NCBI RefSeq assembly: GCF_904846235.1
Contig: NZ_CAJGZN010000010.1
Coordinates: forward strand, 1 to 64,000
Length of the DNA: 64,000 bases
Reading direction: 5' to 3'
DNA from: Psychrobacter immobilis
Lineage (GTDB): Bacteria; Pseudomonadota; Gammaproteobacteria; Pseudomonadales; Moraxellaceae
In this document: piece by piece, positions 19,515-29,620 of the stretch
How the letters are laid out: every line of letters starts with the position of its first letter
Position numbering within the stretch: position 1 is the first letter of the stretch
Made by a program: the position numbers and the translations under genes
The notes under the pieces: model-generated
The model's input: the letters and a program-made list of their open reading frames with translations, nothing else
The model's database searches: none
Told to the model about the DNA's origin: nothing

Positions 19515-20630
19515 ATGAGCAATCATACTGATTTGCCATCAAACAATGAAGACAGCACCCAAAATTTGGGTGAAAATACAGATATTGATTCAAGCCAAAA
19601 CAATATCGAAGTTACCGAAGAGACTCATGGTATTGAGGCAGAAGATATTGCATTAGACAATGATATGGCAATTGAAGAATTTTTTGCACCGAGTGGCAAT
19701 GCTCGTATGGCTGAAGATTTTAGAGCAGGTTATGTGGCCATTGTTGGACGTCCAAATGTGGGCAAGTCAACTTTGATGAATCACTTATTAGGTCAAAAGC
19801 TGTCTATCACCTCACGTAAACCGCAAACTACCCGTCATCGTATTCATGGCATTTTGTCAAACCATGAAATGCAAGCTGTGTTTGTTGATACACCAGGCAT
19901 TCACCGTAACGAAGTACGTGCTATCAATGAACGTATGAATAAAGCGGCGGTATCGGCGTTAGTAGATGTAGATTTAGTACTGTTTGTTGTCGATTCAGAT
20001 CAATGGCGTGACGATGATTTATTGACCTTGCAAAAGCTTGGTGAGACCAATCTAACGGTCGTCTTGGTTATCAATAAGTCAGATACTCTAAAAGATAAAG
20101 GCAGCGTGCTACCACTTATCGAAACTTTCAACGATAGTTTCGATTTTGCTGATATCGTTCCTGTATCTGCACTAAAAAATCAAAACTTAGATCGTTTGCA
20201 AGAAGTGATTGCCTCACATTTACCAGTTGCTGCTCCCATTTATGATACAGAGCAAATCACTGATCGCTCTGAGCGATTTTTGGCCAGTGAAATCATTCGC
20301 GAAAAAATCATGCGTAGTGCGGGTGATGAAGTGCCATATGATTTAACGGTACAGATTGATGAGTTTAAAGACGAACCTGCACATACTGATCCAAAGACAG
20401 GGCGTCCACGCAAAGCTTGTACTTTCATCGATGCGACTATCTATGTTGAACGTGGTGGTCAAAAAGCCATCGTTATCGGTGACAAAGGTCAGCGTATCAA
20501 ACAAGTTGGTATGGATGCTCGTAAAGATATGGAGCAGTTATTCGGTAAAAAAATTATGTTAACTTTGTGGGTCAAAGTGAAACGTGGTTGGTCTGATGAC
20601 GAACGTGCGTTGACCAGTTTGGGCTATTGA
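19515..20630 (+). CDS. era: GTPase Era
   Basis: A 371-residue GTPase that binds 16S rRNA near its 3' end and helps 30S maturation. Era motifs: GRPNVGKST (78-86), DTPGIH, NKSD, and the C-terminal KH domain with VIGDKGQRIKQVG. The first ~65 residues are an acidic, Asn/Asp/Glu-rich extension absent from E. coli Era (301 residues, P-loop near residue 15). The KH domain has a short polar insert (HTDPKTGRPRK). AGGA lies at good spacing before the ATG at 19515, so the long form is likely real. Confidence 0.96.
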   Translation: MSNHTDLPSNNEDSTQNLGENTDIDSSQNNIEVTEETHGIEAEDIALDNDMAIEEFFAPSGNARMAEDFRAGYVAIVGRPNVGKSTLMNHLLGQKLSITSRKPQTTRHRIHGILSNHEMQAVFVDTPGIHRNEVRAINERMNKAAVSALVDVDLVLFVVDSDQWRDDDLLTLQKLGETNLTVVLVINKSDTLKDKGSVLPLIETFNDSFDFADIVPVSALKNQNLDRLQEVIASHLPVAAPIYDTEQITDRSERFLASEIIREKIMRSAGDEVPYDLTVQIDEFKDEPAHTDPKTGRPRKACTFIDATIYVERGGQKAIVIGDKGQRIKQVGMDARKDMEQLFGKKIMLTLWVKVKRGWSDDERALTSLGY

Positions 20631-20693
20631 TAGCGGTTAAAAACGAACGCTTCAAAAATACTGCCTGCCTTTTAGCTATTTAGGTAATAAAAA

Positions 20694-21485
20694 ATGCGTA
20701 ATGAAGCGCTCGTCGGGTATTTATTGCATCAGCGCCCTTATCAGGAAAAGCGTGCTTTGTATTATCTTTTTTCCCAACAACATGGTGTGATACATGGTGT
20801 TGGGAAAAAAGGCGCGCCACTATTTATGCCATTACAGCTTTTTGCTACTGGCAAACGTGACTTAAAAACCTTTAGTCAAATTAATATTGCTTCGCAAGAT
20901 AATACTCAAGCTGACAGTGTTCAAAAAGACGGTGTTCAAAAAGATAGTACACCTGCTGTCTTGGAAGCCGTACCTTACGCCAATATCAGCGGTCAACATC
21001 AGTATGCCGCACTATATATAAACGAGATTCTGTGGCGGCTGTTACCTACTGAAGACCCAATGCCAGTATTGTGGCAGCATTATCAAATCAGTCTACAACA
21101 ACTCAAACAACCTCTAAGTAATAGCGAGCTTCGTCTCTGTCTACGTCAGTTTGAGCAGTATCTATTTACCGAATTAGGATTCACTTTAACGTTAACGCAT
21201 GACAACGTTGAAGACCCCATCGAGTCTGATTGTACTTACCGTTTTTTACCGGATGTCGGTTTGCTCCCTGTATTGGTACATAATGAAGAGTCTGAGCATT
21301 TAGCCAGTGAGTCTGGACAGACTGTTTTTAAGGGTGCGGATATCATAGAAATGGCACGTTTAGGTATTACTGAACAGACGCTGAGCCATTGGTCAAAACT
21401 ACATCGACATCTTATTGATCATTTGCTTGATTATCAGCCGCTACAAAGTCGTCTGTTATGGCAGCAACAGCAGCGTTATCAATAA
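20694..21485 (+). CDS. recO: DNA repair protein RecO
   Basis: A 263-residue protein of the RecFOR pathway that loads RecA onto SSB-coated DNA. The N-terminal OB fold (EALVGYLLHQRPYQEKRALYYLFSQQHG) and the helical C-terminal domain (YAALYINEILWRLLPTEDPMPVLW...) match the family. A polar insert near residues 66-85 contains a small internal repeat (QKDGVQKD). The zinc-binding Cys set of some RecO proteins is missing, as in many gammaproteobacteria. It sits in the usual era-recO-pdxJ order. Confidence 0.92.
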   Translation: MRNEALVGYLLHQRPYQEKRALYYLFSQQHGVIHGVGKKGAPLFMPLQLFATGKRDLKTFSQINIASQDNTQADSVQKDGVQKDSTPAVLEAVPYANISGQHQYAALYINEILWRLLPTEDPMPVLWQHYQISLQQLKQPLSNSELRLCLRQFEQYLFTELGFTLTLTHDNVEDPIESDCTYRFLPDVGLLPVLVHNEESEHLASESGQTVFKGADIIEMARLGITEQTLSHWSKLHRHLIDHLLDYQPLQSRLLWQQQQRYQ

Positions 21486-21551
21486 CTGCATTCTCAAATA
21501 TCATCGTAGTATCAACTATATAAGTTAGGCTTAATTGTCCAAAGGATTTTT

Positions 21552-22325
21552 ATGAGTATCTCTGTATCTACCTCATCTGAAAACAATACAAAAAAACCTT
21601 TGCTAGGCGTGAATATTGATCATGTGGCAACATTGCGTCAAGCGCGCGGTGTGAGTTATCCAAGTCCTTTGGCTGCTGCATTATTGTGCGAAAAGGCAGG
21701 AGCAGATGGTATCACTATACATCTACGTGAAGATCGTCGTCATATACAAGATGCGGATGTTTATGAAATGGCAGGGCAGTTGTCGACGAGAATGAACCTA
21801 GAGATGGCAGCAACGGACGAGATGCTTGCAATTGCCTGCGAAGTTAAACCTTTTTGGGTATGTCTAGTACCTGAAAAGCGTGCAGAGTTAACGACAGAAG
21901 GTGGTCTTGATGTTGCAGGGCAAGTCACGTCTCTAAAAGAGTATGTTCATAAACTACAAGCCTCTAATATTAAAGTTTCTTTGTTTATTGATCCTGATGA
22001 CAAGCAGATTGCAGCCGCGATAGAGTGTGGTGCAGACGCGGTAGAGTTGCATACGGGTGCTTATGCGGAAGCAGGGTTAGCAAATGATACTGACGTACAG
22101 TTGGCTGAACTTAAAAGAATCGAACATGCAGTAGCTATAGCACAGAGCCTAGACGATAATTTGCTTATTAACGCAGGTCATGGCTTAACTTGTGACAATG
22201 TTAATGCCATTGCAAAGATTGATGGTATATATGAGTTAAATATTGGTCATGCACTTATTGCAGATGCCGTATTTTTAGGGTTGGAGAGCGCTGTGACAAT
22301 GATGAAAGAGGCCATGTATAAATAG
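21552..22325 (+). CDS. pdxJ: Pyridoxine 5'-phosphate synthase
   Basis: A 257-residue TIM-barrel enzyme that condenses 1-deoxyxylulose 5-phosphate with 3-amino-2-oxopropyl phosphate to form pyridoxine 5'-phosphate. Diagnostic blocks: [44 protein letters not shown] and INAGHGL. An 18-residue Ser/Thr/Asn leader precedes the fold. AAAGGA lies eight bases before the ATG. It is the last gene of the lepA cluster; acpS, often next, is absent, and a convergent pseudopilin gene follows. Confidence 0.96.
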   Translation: MSISVSTSSENNTKKPLLGVNIDHVATLRQARGVSYPSPLAAALLCEKAGADGITIHLREDRRHIQDADVYEMAGQLSTRMNLEMAATDEMLAIACEVKPFWVCLVPEKRAELTTEGGLDVAGQVTSLKEYVHKLQASNIKVSLFIDPDDKQIAAAIECGADAVELHTGAYAEAGLANDTDVQLAELKRIEHAVAIAQSLDDNLLINAGHGLTCDNVNAIAKIDGIYELNIGHALIADAVFLGLESAVTMMKEAMYK

Positions 22326-22345
22326 GTTTACATATATGACAACTA

Positions 22346-23074
22346 TTAACCGCTACATTTCGTAGGGTGGTCTGCGTTAAGTTTGTGTTTGACGATACCG
22401 GATTGGTTAAAAGAGATTTGGTACATTGACTTGTTATAAGAAGATGTGGGGCAGTATTTTATATGGCCGAAGTGTCCTCGCGGTCTGCCACTATCACCCC
22501 AAAATTTAGTATAGTGACGCCTACCGCCAACTCTTAATTTCACCGTACTATATTTCAGGTCTAAAGATTGCTGAGTTAATAAGGTATCTACCTGAGGATC
22601 AAAATGCTTATTGTTGTTTTTATCTACGAATAGCAGAAGTGTCTTATCACTGTTCCTATGGCATTGCTGTGCATCATTCGATAAACAAACCAAGACATCT
22701 TGTCGACTTATATAACTTTCGGCCTTTGCTAAAGATAAAGTGTTCTCTAACTGATGCTTGACCCGTTGGGCTTCCATTCGTGCTAAGTGCGTTAAGATAC
22801 TTGGCGCTGCAATAGCTGCGATAATTCCCAATACCATTGTCGTCACAGTTAGCTCAACGAGAGTAAAGCCGTTTGATCGCTTAGCACTGAGAATATTATT
22901 GTTTTGAAGGGTTAACTTTCTATAACTGACTAACTTCAATAGTTTATTGAATAACCTAGATACAATAGCTAAAAACTTATCAATTCCATATCCGCCTTTT
23001 CTGCAAATAGGCAAACAAAAGGTAAAAATGAATATTCTTCTATAACTGGCCAGTACCTCATTAAATAAGTTCAT
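22346..23074 (-). CDS. FimT/GspH family pseudopilin
   Basis: A 242-residue protein with a type III signal: SNGFTLVELTVTTMVLGIIAAIAAPSI at about residues 67-93, where prepilin peptidase would cut after Gly and Glu5 of the mature form is present. The soluble part has Cys pairs typical of GspH/FimT minor pseudopilins of type IV pili or type II secretion. The leader before the cleavage site is about 68 residues, far longer than the usual 6-25, so the true start may be an internal TTG or CTG; I could not settle it. The last codons lie in a GTAGGGTGG-type repeat (22361-22380). It is alone, convergent with pdxJ. Confidence 0.75.
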   Translation of the reverse strand: MNLFNEVLASYRRIFIFTFCLPICRKGGYGIDKFLAIVSRLFNKLLKLVSYRKLTLQNNNILSAKRSNGFTLVELTVTTMVLGIIAAIAAPSILTHLARMEAQRVKHQLENTLSLAKAESYISRQDVLVCLSNDAQQCHRNSDKTLLLFVDKNNNKHFDPQVDTLLTQQSLDLKYSTVKLRVGGRRHYTKFWGDSGRPRGHFGHIKYCPTSSYNKSMYQISFNQSGIVKHKLNADHPTKCSG

Positions 23075-23658
23075 AAAGCGCTACATCCTATAGCTATTTG
23101 TCATTCAAGTAGAAAACAACGTCTCATACATCCTTGTGTTGACTATCTTTCAAGCACACCAATTGTCCAAATTCTTTAAACCTTCTCTGACTTAACTGTA
23201 TATAAGAAAGATGCAATTGATAATTACTTGATTTTCAGAAGAATATTGGTTTTTTACAATATATATGTAATATATAGCGACTGTCAAAAAATGTTTCAAT
23301 TAGTGAAAGAACGATATTAGCAATAGAGAAAAAATTCTAATTGTAATAAAATGCTTCAAGAAAATAGCTATCAATGGACTACTCATCTATCGCAAACTGA
23401 TGTGTAAAAGATAAGAAGCGTAAGGTGTGTTAGTTCTGGGTAACTTAGACTGTTTACTGTGTTTTAGTTACAACATTATCGTGTAATAATGTGTAGCTCG
23501 TTAACGAAAAAAGTTGTAAACTGAATTAATAATCGCTAAGCTATTCCTTAATTGGTTTTGCTTTGTAACTTAAAATGCGTAAGAGATGTTTATCTTAGTA
23601 CGTCTTGAGAATCGGTTTTGCTTAATGCATCACTAAAATTATCCTTTGGAGGAAGTCC
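23075..23658. other. Long intergenic region upstream of the OmpA-family gene
   Basis: The 584 bases are strongly A+T-rich and carry no supportable gene. A 14-base motif AATYGGTTTTGCTT occurs twice, starting 60 bases apart (near 23550 and 23610). The ompA promoter must lie here, and a long 5' leader is possible, since abundant outer-membrane genes are often controlled post-transcriptionally. Confidence 0.4.
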
Positions 23659-24843
23659 ATGAAATTGAATAAAATCGCTCTAGCTCTGTTCGCTGTAACA
23701 GCGGCTCCTTTAGCAGCTAATGCTGGTGTTACTATCAGTCCATTATTACTAGGTTATCATTACAGCGAAGGTGCTGATGACGATCAAGCTGACTTGTTAA
23801 AAGATTATAGCGGCAATGGTGATAGCTATTACAAAGAAGATGGTCTTTATACTGGTGCAGCATTAGGTATTGAACTGACCCCTTCTACTCAGTTCCAAGT
23901 AGAGTATGGTGTATCAGATACTGATGCGATCAACCAAGATGGTTCTGATAACTTTGATGCAGAACAAGAAACTATCTCTGGTAACTTCTTAATCGGTACT
24001 GAAGAGTTTACTGGTTATACAGATAATGCATTTAAACCTTATGTATTAGTTGGTGCTGGTCAATCAAAACTTGAGATTAAAGACTCATCAGGTGATAAAG
24101 TTAGTGGAACTAAAGACACTATCGGTAACCTAGGTCTAGGTGCTATGTATCGCATCAATGACGCGCTAAGCCTACGTGGTGAAGCTCGTGCGATTCATAA
24201 CTTTGACAACAACTGGTGGGAAGGCATGGCTTTGGCCGGTCTAGAAGTAGTACTAGGTGGCCATCTAGCACCTACAGTAGCAGTACCACCTATGCAAGAG
24301 CCAGTAGTTGACAACACTCCAGTAGTTGTTGTTGAAGCTGATCTTGATTCTGACGGTGATGGCGTACCTGATAGCATCGATGCATGCCCAGGCACTCCAA
24401 TGAACGTTGTAGTTGATGAGCGCGGTTGCCCAGTACCAGTAGACATTACTGACGAACTGAAAATGGAACTACGTGTATTCTTTGATAACGACAAGTCAGC
24501 TATCAAAAACCAGTACAAGCCAGAAATCGCTAAAGTAGCAGAGAAGATGCGTGAGTATCCTAACTCTACCGCTCGTGTAGAAGGTCATGCTTCTAAGACT
24601 GGTCCTTCAGCACGTTATAACCAACGTCTATCTGAAGCTCGTGCCGTTGCTGTTAAATCTATGCTAACTAACGAATTCGGTATCGCTCCAAACCGTCTAT
24701 CAACTGTAGGCTATGGTTACAACAACCCAATCGCTTCAAACGACACTGAAGAAGGTCGTGCTATGAACCGTCGTGTTTATGCCATCATCACTGGTGACAA
24801 AACAATGACTGTTGAACAAACTAAAGATATGGTTGTTCAGTAA
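23659..24843 (+). CDS. OmpA family outer-membrane protein
   Basis: A 394-residue outer-membrane protein. It has a signal peptide cut after AANA (about residue 22), an N-terminal eight-strand barrel (about 23-205), a Pro/Val linker, a thrombospondin-3-type calcium motif (DSDGDGVPDSIDACPGTP) and a C-terminal OmpA domain (LRVFFDNDKSAIKN to the end) with the peptidoglycan-binding NQRLSEARA...NRRV block. This is the OprF/Omp38 layout of Moraxellaceae and Pseudomonas. GGAGGAAG before the ATG and highly biased codons indicate strong expression. It has its own terminator. Confidence 0.93.
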   Translation: MKLNKIALALFAVTAAPLAANAGVTISPLLLGYHYSEGADDDQADLLKDYSGNGDSYYKEDGLYTGAALGIELTPSTQFQVEYGVSDTDAINQDGSDNFDAEQETISGNFLIGTEEFTGYTDNAFKPYVLVGAGQSKLEIKDSSGDKVSGTKDTIGNLGLGAMYRINDALSLRGEARAIHNFDNNWWEGMALAGLEVVLGGHLAPTVAVPPMQEPVVDNTPVVVVEADLDSDGDGVPDSIDACPGTPMNVVVDERGCPVPVDITDELKMELRVFFDNDKSAIKNQYKPEIAKVAEKMREYPNSTARVEGHASKTGPSARYNQRLSEARAVAVKSMLTNEFGIAPNRLSTVGYGYNNPIASNDTEEGRAMNRRVYAIITGDKTMTVEQTKDMVVQ

Positions 24844-24882
24844 GTATTAGCAAAATAACCGTATAGTCAAATATACAGTTAC

Positions 24883-24914
24883 AAAAAAAGCCACCCATTG
24901 GGTGGCTTTTTTTT
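24883..24914 (+). terminator. Rho-independent terminator of the OmpA-family gene
   Basis: AAGCCACCC and GGGTGGCTT form a perfect stem with an ATT loop, followed by eight T; 40 bases after the stop. Confidence 0.95.
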
Positions 24915-25193
24915 ATTTATGTATTGAGAAAGGTGAGTTATTACATAAATTTATGAATCAATAATGTTATACTAGCTACCCAAACATTCTGTAAATTAAC
25001 AGTATGTACATTAGCATAGCTATCTGTATGATGGATTCGTCAGTATAGATATTTGATTGTATTGAACTTTTTTATTTGATAGCATTATTTTTTTGCGTCA
25101 TCTTAGATTCAATATCTATCTGATTGATGATGAAAGTTTATTCAGCAGCGCTTACTGCTACTGCATTTTTTTAAGACGAAACGAGCATTTTAT
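24915..25193. promoter_or_regulatory. typA upstream region
   Basis: About 280 A+T-rich bases between the ompA-type terminator and typA. An open frame at 25093-25440 overlaps the start of typA out of frame and is not a gene. No clear promoter can be named. Confidence 0.35.
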
Positions 25194-27044
25194 ATGGCGA
25201 ACGATATCAAACACCTGCGTAACATTGCAATTATTGCCCACGTTGACCACGGTAAGACAACTCTGGTTGATAAGTTATTACATCAGTCTGGTACTTTTGG
25301 CGACCGTGCAAACATTGCTGAGCGTGCAATGGACTCAGGTGATATTGAGCAAGAACGTGGTATTACCATTTTGGCTAAAAACACAGCTATCCGCTGGACA
25401 GATAAAACTTCAGAAACTGAATATCGTATCAATATTGTAGATACCCCAGGTCACGCCGATTTCGGTGGTGAAGTTGAGCGTGTAATGTCTATGGTTGATT
25501 GCGTACTTTTGGTTGTTGACGCTGTTGATGGTCCAATGCCTCAGACTCGTTTTGTGACGCAAAAAGCATTCGAACAGGGTCTAAAGCCAATCGTTGTTAT
25601 CAACAAAATTGACCGTCCTGGCTCACGTCCTGATTGGGTAATGGATCAAATCTTTGATTTGTTTGACAACCTAGGTGCAAACGATGAGCAGCTTGATTTC
25701 CCAGTTGTTTATGCTTCAGCATTGAACGGTATTGCAGGTCTAGAAGCAGATGATTTAGCTGATGATATGACGCCATTGTTCAAAACTATCGTTGACGTTG
25801 TTCAGCCACCACAGGTTGATGCTGACGCTCCGTTCCGTATGCAAATCTCAAGCCTTGACTACAACAGCTTTGTTGGTGTTATCGGTATTGGCCGTATTCA
25901 ACGTGGTAAGGTTAAACTTAACACGCCAGTAACTGTCATTGACAAACATGGCAAGACGCGTAACGGCCGTATCCTAAAAATCATGGGTTACCATGGTCTT
26001 GATCGTATTGACGTTGAAGATGCACAAGCAGGTGATATCGTTTGTATCACGGGTATCGATGCGCTAAACATCTCTGATACTATTTGTGATCCTAACAACG
26101 TTGAAGCACTACCAGCACTAACGGTAGATCAACCTACAGTATCTATGAACTTCCAAGTAAATAATTCACCATTTGCTGGTCGTGAAGGTAAGTTCGTGAC
26201 TTCACGTAACATTCGTGAGCGTCTTGAGCGTGAGTTGATTCATAACGTAGCATTACGTGTAGAAGACACTGAGTCTCCTGACAAATTTAAAGTATCAGGT
26301 CGTGGTGAGCTTCATTTATCAGTACTTATCGAAAACATGCGCCGTGAAGGTTTTGAGCTAGGTGTTTCTGGTCCAGAAGTTATCGTTAAAGAAGTTGATG
26401 GTAAGCTACAAGAGCCGTATGAAAACGTTGTCTTCGATATCGAAGAAGAGCATCAAGGTTCTATCATGGAGCAAGTTGGTCTACGCAAAGGCGAGATGAC
26501 TAACATGGAGCTGGACGGTAAAGGCCGTATGCGTATTGAGGCAACCATACCAGCGCGTGGCTTGATCGGTTTCCGTTCTGAGTTCCTAACCCTGACTTCA
26601 GGTAGTGGTATTATGACCTCGAGCTTCTCACATTACGGTCCACAGAAGATCGGTGATGTTGGTGGTCGTTCTAATGGCGTATTGGTTTCTATGGCAAATG
26701 GTACTTGCCTAGGTTTTGCTCTATTTAACCTACAGAAACGTGGTAAGTTGTTTGCTGAGCCACAGCTTGAAGTTTATGAAGGTATGATTGTTGGTCTTAA
26801 CTCTCGTAACGATGATATGACTGTTAACCCGACGACTGCTAAACAGTTAACCAACGTACGTGCTAGTGGTACTGACGAAGCATTGACGTTGACGCCAGCA
26901 GTGAAATTCACTCTTGAGCAAGCGCTTGAATTTATTCAAGACGATGAGCTAGTCGAAGTAACGCCAAAAGCGGTACGTATTCGTAAACGCTACTTAACTG
27001 AAAGTGAGCGTAAACGTCACGGCCGTGGTAAGAAAGGTGCTTAA
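25194..27044 (+). CDS. typA: Ribosome-associated GTPase TypA/BipA
   Basis: A 616-residue translational GTPase needed for 50S assembly and growth in the cold. G-domain motifs are AHVDHGKTT (near 17-25), DTPGH and NKID. The family-specific C-terminal region ([24 protein letters not shown] and [10 protein letters not shown]) is present. Length is near E. coli BipA (607). The ribosome site is weak. It stands alone and is followed by two strong hairpins (27096-27130 and 27150-27190). Confidence 0.97.
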   Translation: MANDIKHLRNIAIIAHVDHGKTTLVDKLLHQSGTFGDRANIAERAMDSGDIEQERGITILAKNTAIRWTDKTSETEYRINIVDTPGHADFGGEVERVMSMVDCVLLVVDAVDGPMPQTRFVTQKAFEQGLKPIVVINKIDRPGSRPDWVMDQIFDLFDNLGANDEQLDFPVVYASALNGIAGLEADDLADDMTPLFKTIVDVVQPPQVDADAPFRMQISSLDYNSFVGVIGIGRIQRGKVKLNTPVTVIDKHGKTRNGRILKIMGYHGLDRIDVEDAQAGDIVCITGIDALNISDTICDPNNVEALPALTVDQPTVSMNFQVNNSPFAGREGKFVTSRNIRERLERELIHNVALRVEDTESPDKFKVSGRGELHLSVLIENMRREGFELGVSGPEVIVKEVDGKLQEPYENVVFDIEEEHQGSIMEQVGLRKGEMTNMELDGKGRMRIEATIPARGLIGFRSEFLTLTSGSGIMTSSFSHYGPQKIGDVGGRSNGVLVSMANGTCLGFALFNLQKRGKLFAEPQLEVYEGMIVGLNSRNDDMTVNPTTAKQLTNVRASGTDEALTLTPAVKFTLEQALEFIQDDELVEVTPKAVRIRKRYLTESERKRHGRGKKGA

Positions 27045-27095
27045 TATCAATAAGTGAGTTACTGAGTGATTCATAGTATTGATGTTTGACGCAAT

Positions 27096-27130
27096 CACTT
27101 AGTGTCAGTAGTTTTTACTGGCACTGAGTG
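27096..27130. other. Strong 15-bp hairpin downstream of typA
   Basis: CACTTAGTGTCAGTA and TACTGGCACTGAGTG pair over 15 bases with two G-U pairs and a GTTTT loop. No U run follows, so it is not a terminator by itself; it may protect the 3' end or be a processing site. Confidence 0.6.
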
Positions 27131-27149
27131 GTTAAAAAATGAGCAATAT

Positions 27150-27190
27150 AAGGTGAGCTATTAGTAGTTCACTTTATACTGCTTTTTTTT
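27150..27190 (+). terminator. Probable terminator of typA
   Basis: AAGGTGAGCTA and TAGTTCACTTT form an 11-base stem (two G-U) with a TTAG loop. A run of eight T follows seven bases later (27183-27190), slightly farther than usual. Confidence 0.6.
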
Positions 27191-27324
27191 GTGTTGTAAT
27201 CTTGGAAAAATACAGACAGAATGAATAGTGACGTTAATGTATTCAATTATTAACATGAAAGCTAGATGTGACACTTATTATATAAATATCTATTTGCTTA
27301 TAGATAAATTTTGAGGAAAAGACA

Positions 27325-27780
27325 ATGAGTATGGTTTCAGAGTTTAGAGAGTTCGCTGTCAAAGGTAATGTGATGGATTTGGCAGTCGGTGTCATCATCG
27401 GCGGGGCTTTTGCTACCATTACAAAATCTCTGGTAGATGATATTATTATGCCGATTGTCGCTTTTATCTTTGGCGGCGAGATTAATTTTGAAAACATGTT
27501 CTTAGTTTTAGGTGATGCACCTGATGGTATTGCTCTGACTTATGATGCGCTCAAAGAAGCAGGTGTTCCTGTATTGGCTTACGGTAGTTTTATTACCGTA
27601 CTTATTAACTTCTTAATTTTAGCTTTCATCATCTTCATGATGGTTAGAGGTGTCAATAAAATGCGCCGTGCTGAAGAGGTAGAGGAGGTTATTGAAGAAG
27701 CAGTAGAAGAGCCATCAGAGGAAGTGAAGTTGCTGCGCGAAATCAGTGCTAAATTAAGTAATACCAGTATTACAAAATAA
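27325..27780 (+). CDS. mscL: Large-conductance mechanosensitive channel
   Basis: A 151-residue pentameric inner-membrane channel that releases solutes on hypo-osmotic shock. The amphipathic N-terminal helix ([25 protein letters not shown]) leads into TM1; TM2 is [24 protein letters not shown]. The C-terminal bundle is longer and more acidic than in E. coli ([17 protein letters not shown]). GAGG lies at good spacing before the ATG. It has its own terminator. Confidence 0.96.
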   Translation: MSMVSEFREFAVKGNVMDLAVGVIIGGAFATITKSLVDDIIMPIVAFIFGGEINFENMFLVLGDAPDGIALTYDALKEAGVPVLAYGSFITVLINFLILAFIIFMMVRGVNKMRRAEEVEEVIEEAVEEPSEEVKLLREISAKLSNTSITK

Positions 27781-27800
27781 ATTATCAACTCGTTGACAAT

Positions 27801-27830
27801 AAAAAAGGCTAACGTCTCGTTAGCCTTTTT
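27801..27830 (+). terminator. Rho-independent terminator of mscL
   Basis: AAGGCTAAC and GTTAGCCTT pair perfectly around a GTCTC loop, followed by T; 20 bases after the stop. It may also serve the convergent gene at 27893. Confidence 0.9.
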
Positions 27831-27892
27831 GCTATGAAATAGTCACAGTCATTTTTTGTGAACTATTTGATGTGCCTATTAAAAGCAAATTG

Positions 27893-28333
27893 TTATGGAG
27901 TAACCACTACATAATCATTAGTGTTAATTAAAATCTCTGATGGTTGATCGACAACGATACGTACTACGTTATTATCAACGACTTGAGATTTGTAATAATT
28001 GTCTTCTGCAACTGTGCAGCCTAAACAACGTCCCATCGCATCCCAAGGTTCAACAAATAGCTTCTGCTGTGCTTGATCTGCATTACCACCAATAAGTGAG
28101 AAAGGTAGGCTTACGATATAAGCTGCCGTACCAGCTACCGCATTCACGAGTTGCAGTGGCTTACCAACAATCGTATCGACTACCATCGTCTCGTATGAAG
28201 GACCAAAATCAGTTTCATCAATTTCTATAGCTGCAAAAGTAGGCTGGATAGTTGCAGCTACCAATCCTAGAGTTGCCAATACAGTAAAAAATCTCTGCTT
28301 AACTGTGCGTTGGGTTTTTGCTTTAACAGTCAT
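27893..28333 (-). CDS. Hypothetical exported protein
   Basis: A 146-residue protein with a basic N-region and signal peptide (FFTVLATLGLVAATIQPTFA, cut near residue 34). A hydrophobic stretch (NAVAGTAAYIVSLPFSLIGG, about 63-82) follows and could span or lie on a membrane. A CLGC pair near residue 103 could form a disulfide or bind metal. AGGA eight bases before the ATG supports the start. I do not recognise the family. Short Moraxellaceae envelope proteins of this type exist, but no role is known to me. Confidence 0.7.
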   Translation of the reverse strand: MTVKAKTQRTVKQRFFTVLATLGLVAATIQPTFAAIEIDETDFGPSYETMVVDTIVGKPLQLVNAVAGTAAYIVSLPFSLIGGNADQAQQKLFVEPWDAMGRCLGCTVAEDNYYKSQVVDNNVVRIVVDQPSEILINTNDYVVVTP

Positions 28334-28623
28334 AACGATATCCTGAAACTCATAATAGTATGATTAATGGCTGCTGCTATTTCCACACAGGAATCTTGCG
28401 GCAACAATAGGTAGGCTAAATATTACAGAAAAATAAATGATACGCACTATTTATGTAAGCGCTAGCACTATTAAAGCAAGATGTGCGCTAATAAGCAACA
28501 AAAATGAGAATAATCTAGCTATAGCTTTGGCAGTATTTGATACTTTCAAAAATAAATACTCTGTCTAGATATTAGCCTCATTTAATCTAAATATACCTCA
28601 AGCAAACAGATGTCAGTTATTAG
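28334..28623. other. Intergenic region upstream of the exported protein
   Basis: About 290 A+T-rich bases between mutM's stop and the start of the small exported protein. I see no gene or strong dyad. Confidence 0.35.
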
Positions 28624-29565
28624 CTATTTTAACGGCTGGCAATTTGGACAATAAACACTGGCTCTACCAGTAAGTTTGATGTTTTCTAATGTTGTGCTGC
28701 AATGCAGACAGCTTTCTCCTTGTCTACCATACACGTTTAAGGTTTGTTGAAAGTAACCAGTTTGACCACTTGCTACTGTGAAATCTCGTAGTGTTGATCC
28801 GCCCAACTTTATCGCTTTCTTTAAAATTTCTTTAATATGATTCACTAAAATGACAGTTTGTTCGTATGAAAGTTGATTGGCCGGCGTAGCAGGGTGGATG
28901 CCGGATAAGTACAGGCTTTCAGTCGCATAAATATTGCCAACACCGACCACGACTTCTTGTTCCATGATGATAGATTTAATCGCTCGGGTGATGGGTTTTA
29001 GTCGCTTATTCGTTTTAGTATCATCTGACGTTAACCCATTGCTATCTTGGCTAGATAAATCTATACGCTGGATTAAACTGTATAAATAGTCTGCGGTAAA
29101 ATCTTTTGAAAGAGGCTCAGGACCTAGATGATCTAGTAGTTTATTGCCGTAATCCTCATGCCATAGTACTGAACCAAAACGTCTTGGATCATAGTAGTGT
29201 AGCTGAGATTTTTTATTAGCAGTATCGTTAAAAACGACGACCAGATGATCATGTTTACGCTTATCAGTACCGTAGCTGTGCTGCTGTAAGCTACCTGACA
29301 TTCCTAAGTGAATGAGAAGCTGACGCGGTTCAACTTTGCTGGCTGACATGGGAGCGTTATTCTGTGCAGCTACTGGCAGAAAATTAAGAATCAAATACTT
29401 TGCTCGGCGCTCGACACTCTCCAATGTGTAATTAACCAGCTCGTCCAAGTTGTCTGGCATCATCCATCGCAGCTTTGGTTGAAATACTTTAACATCAACG
29501 ACCTGTTGCCCCATCAATGGAGCAAGACTGGCTTTAGTGGTTTCTACTTCAGGTAATTCAGGCAT
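28624..29565 (-). CDS. mutM: Formamidopyrimidine-DNA glycosylase
   Basis: A 313-residue base-excision enzyme that removes 8-oxoguanine and formamidopyrimidines. I start at 29565 because the mature enzyme must begin PELPEVET, with Pro as the catalytic nucleophile; an earlier ATG at 29580 would block it. The helix-two-turn-helix region (VGVGNIYATESLY) and the zinc finger (CLHCSTTL...YCPNCQ) are intact. It is about 40 residues longer than E. coli MutM because of polar inserts (near 70-85 and 170-195). The gene follows relA on the same strand after 40 bases. Confidence 0.95.
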   Translation of the reverse strand: MPELPEVETTKASLAPLMGQQVVDVKVFQPKLRWMMPDNLDELVNYTLESVERRAKYLILNFLPVAAQNNAPMSASKVEPRQLLIHLGMSGSLQQHSYGTDKRKHDHLVVVFNDTANKKSQLHYYDPRRFGSVLWHEDYGNKLLDHLGPEPLSKDFTADYLYSLIQRIDLSSQDSNGLTSDDTKTNKRLKPITRAIKSIIMEQEVVVGVGNIYATESLYLSGIHPATPANQLSYEQTVILVNHIKEILKKAIKLGGSTLRDFTVASGQTGYFQQTLNVYGRQGESCLHCSTTLENIKLTGRASVYCPNCQPLK

Positions 29566-29620
29566 AGTATTTTTTAACAACTCTATTATGGAATAAACAA
29601 CGACTGGCTTAAGGTTTTAT

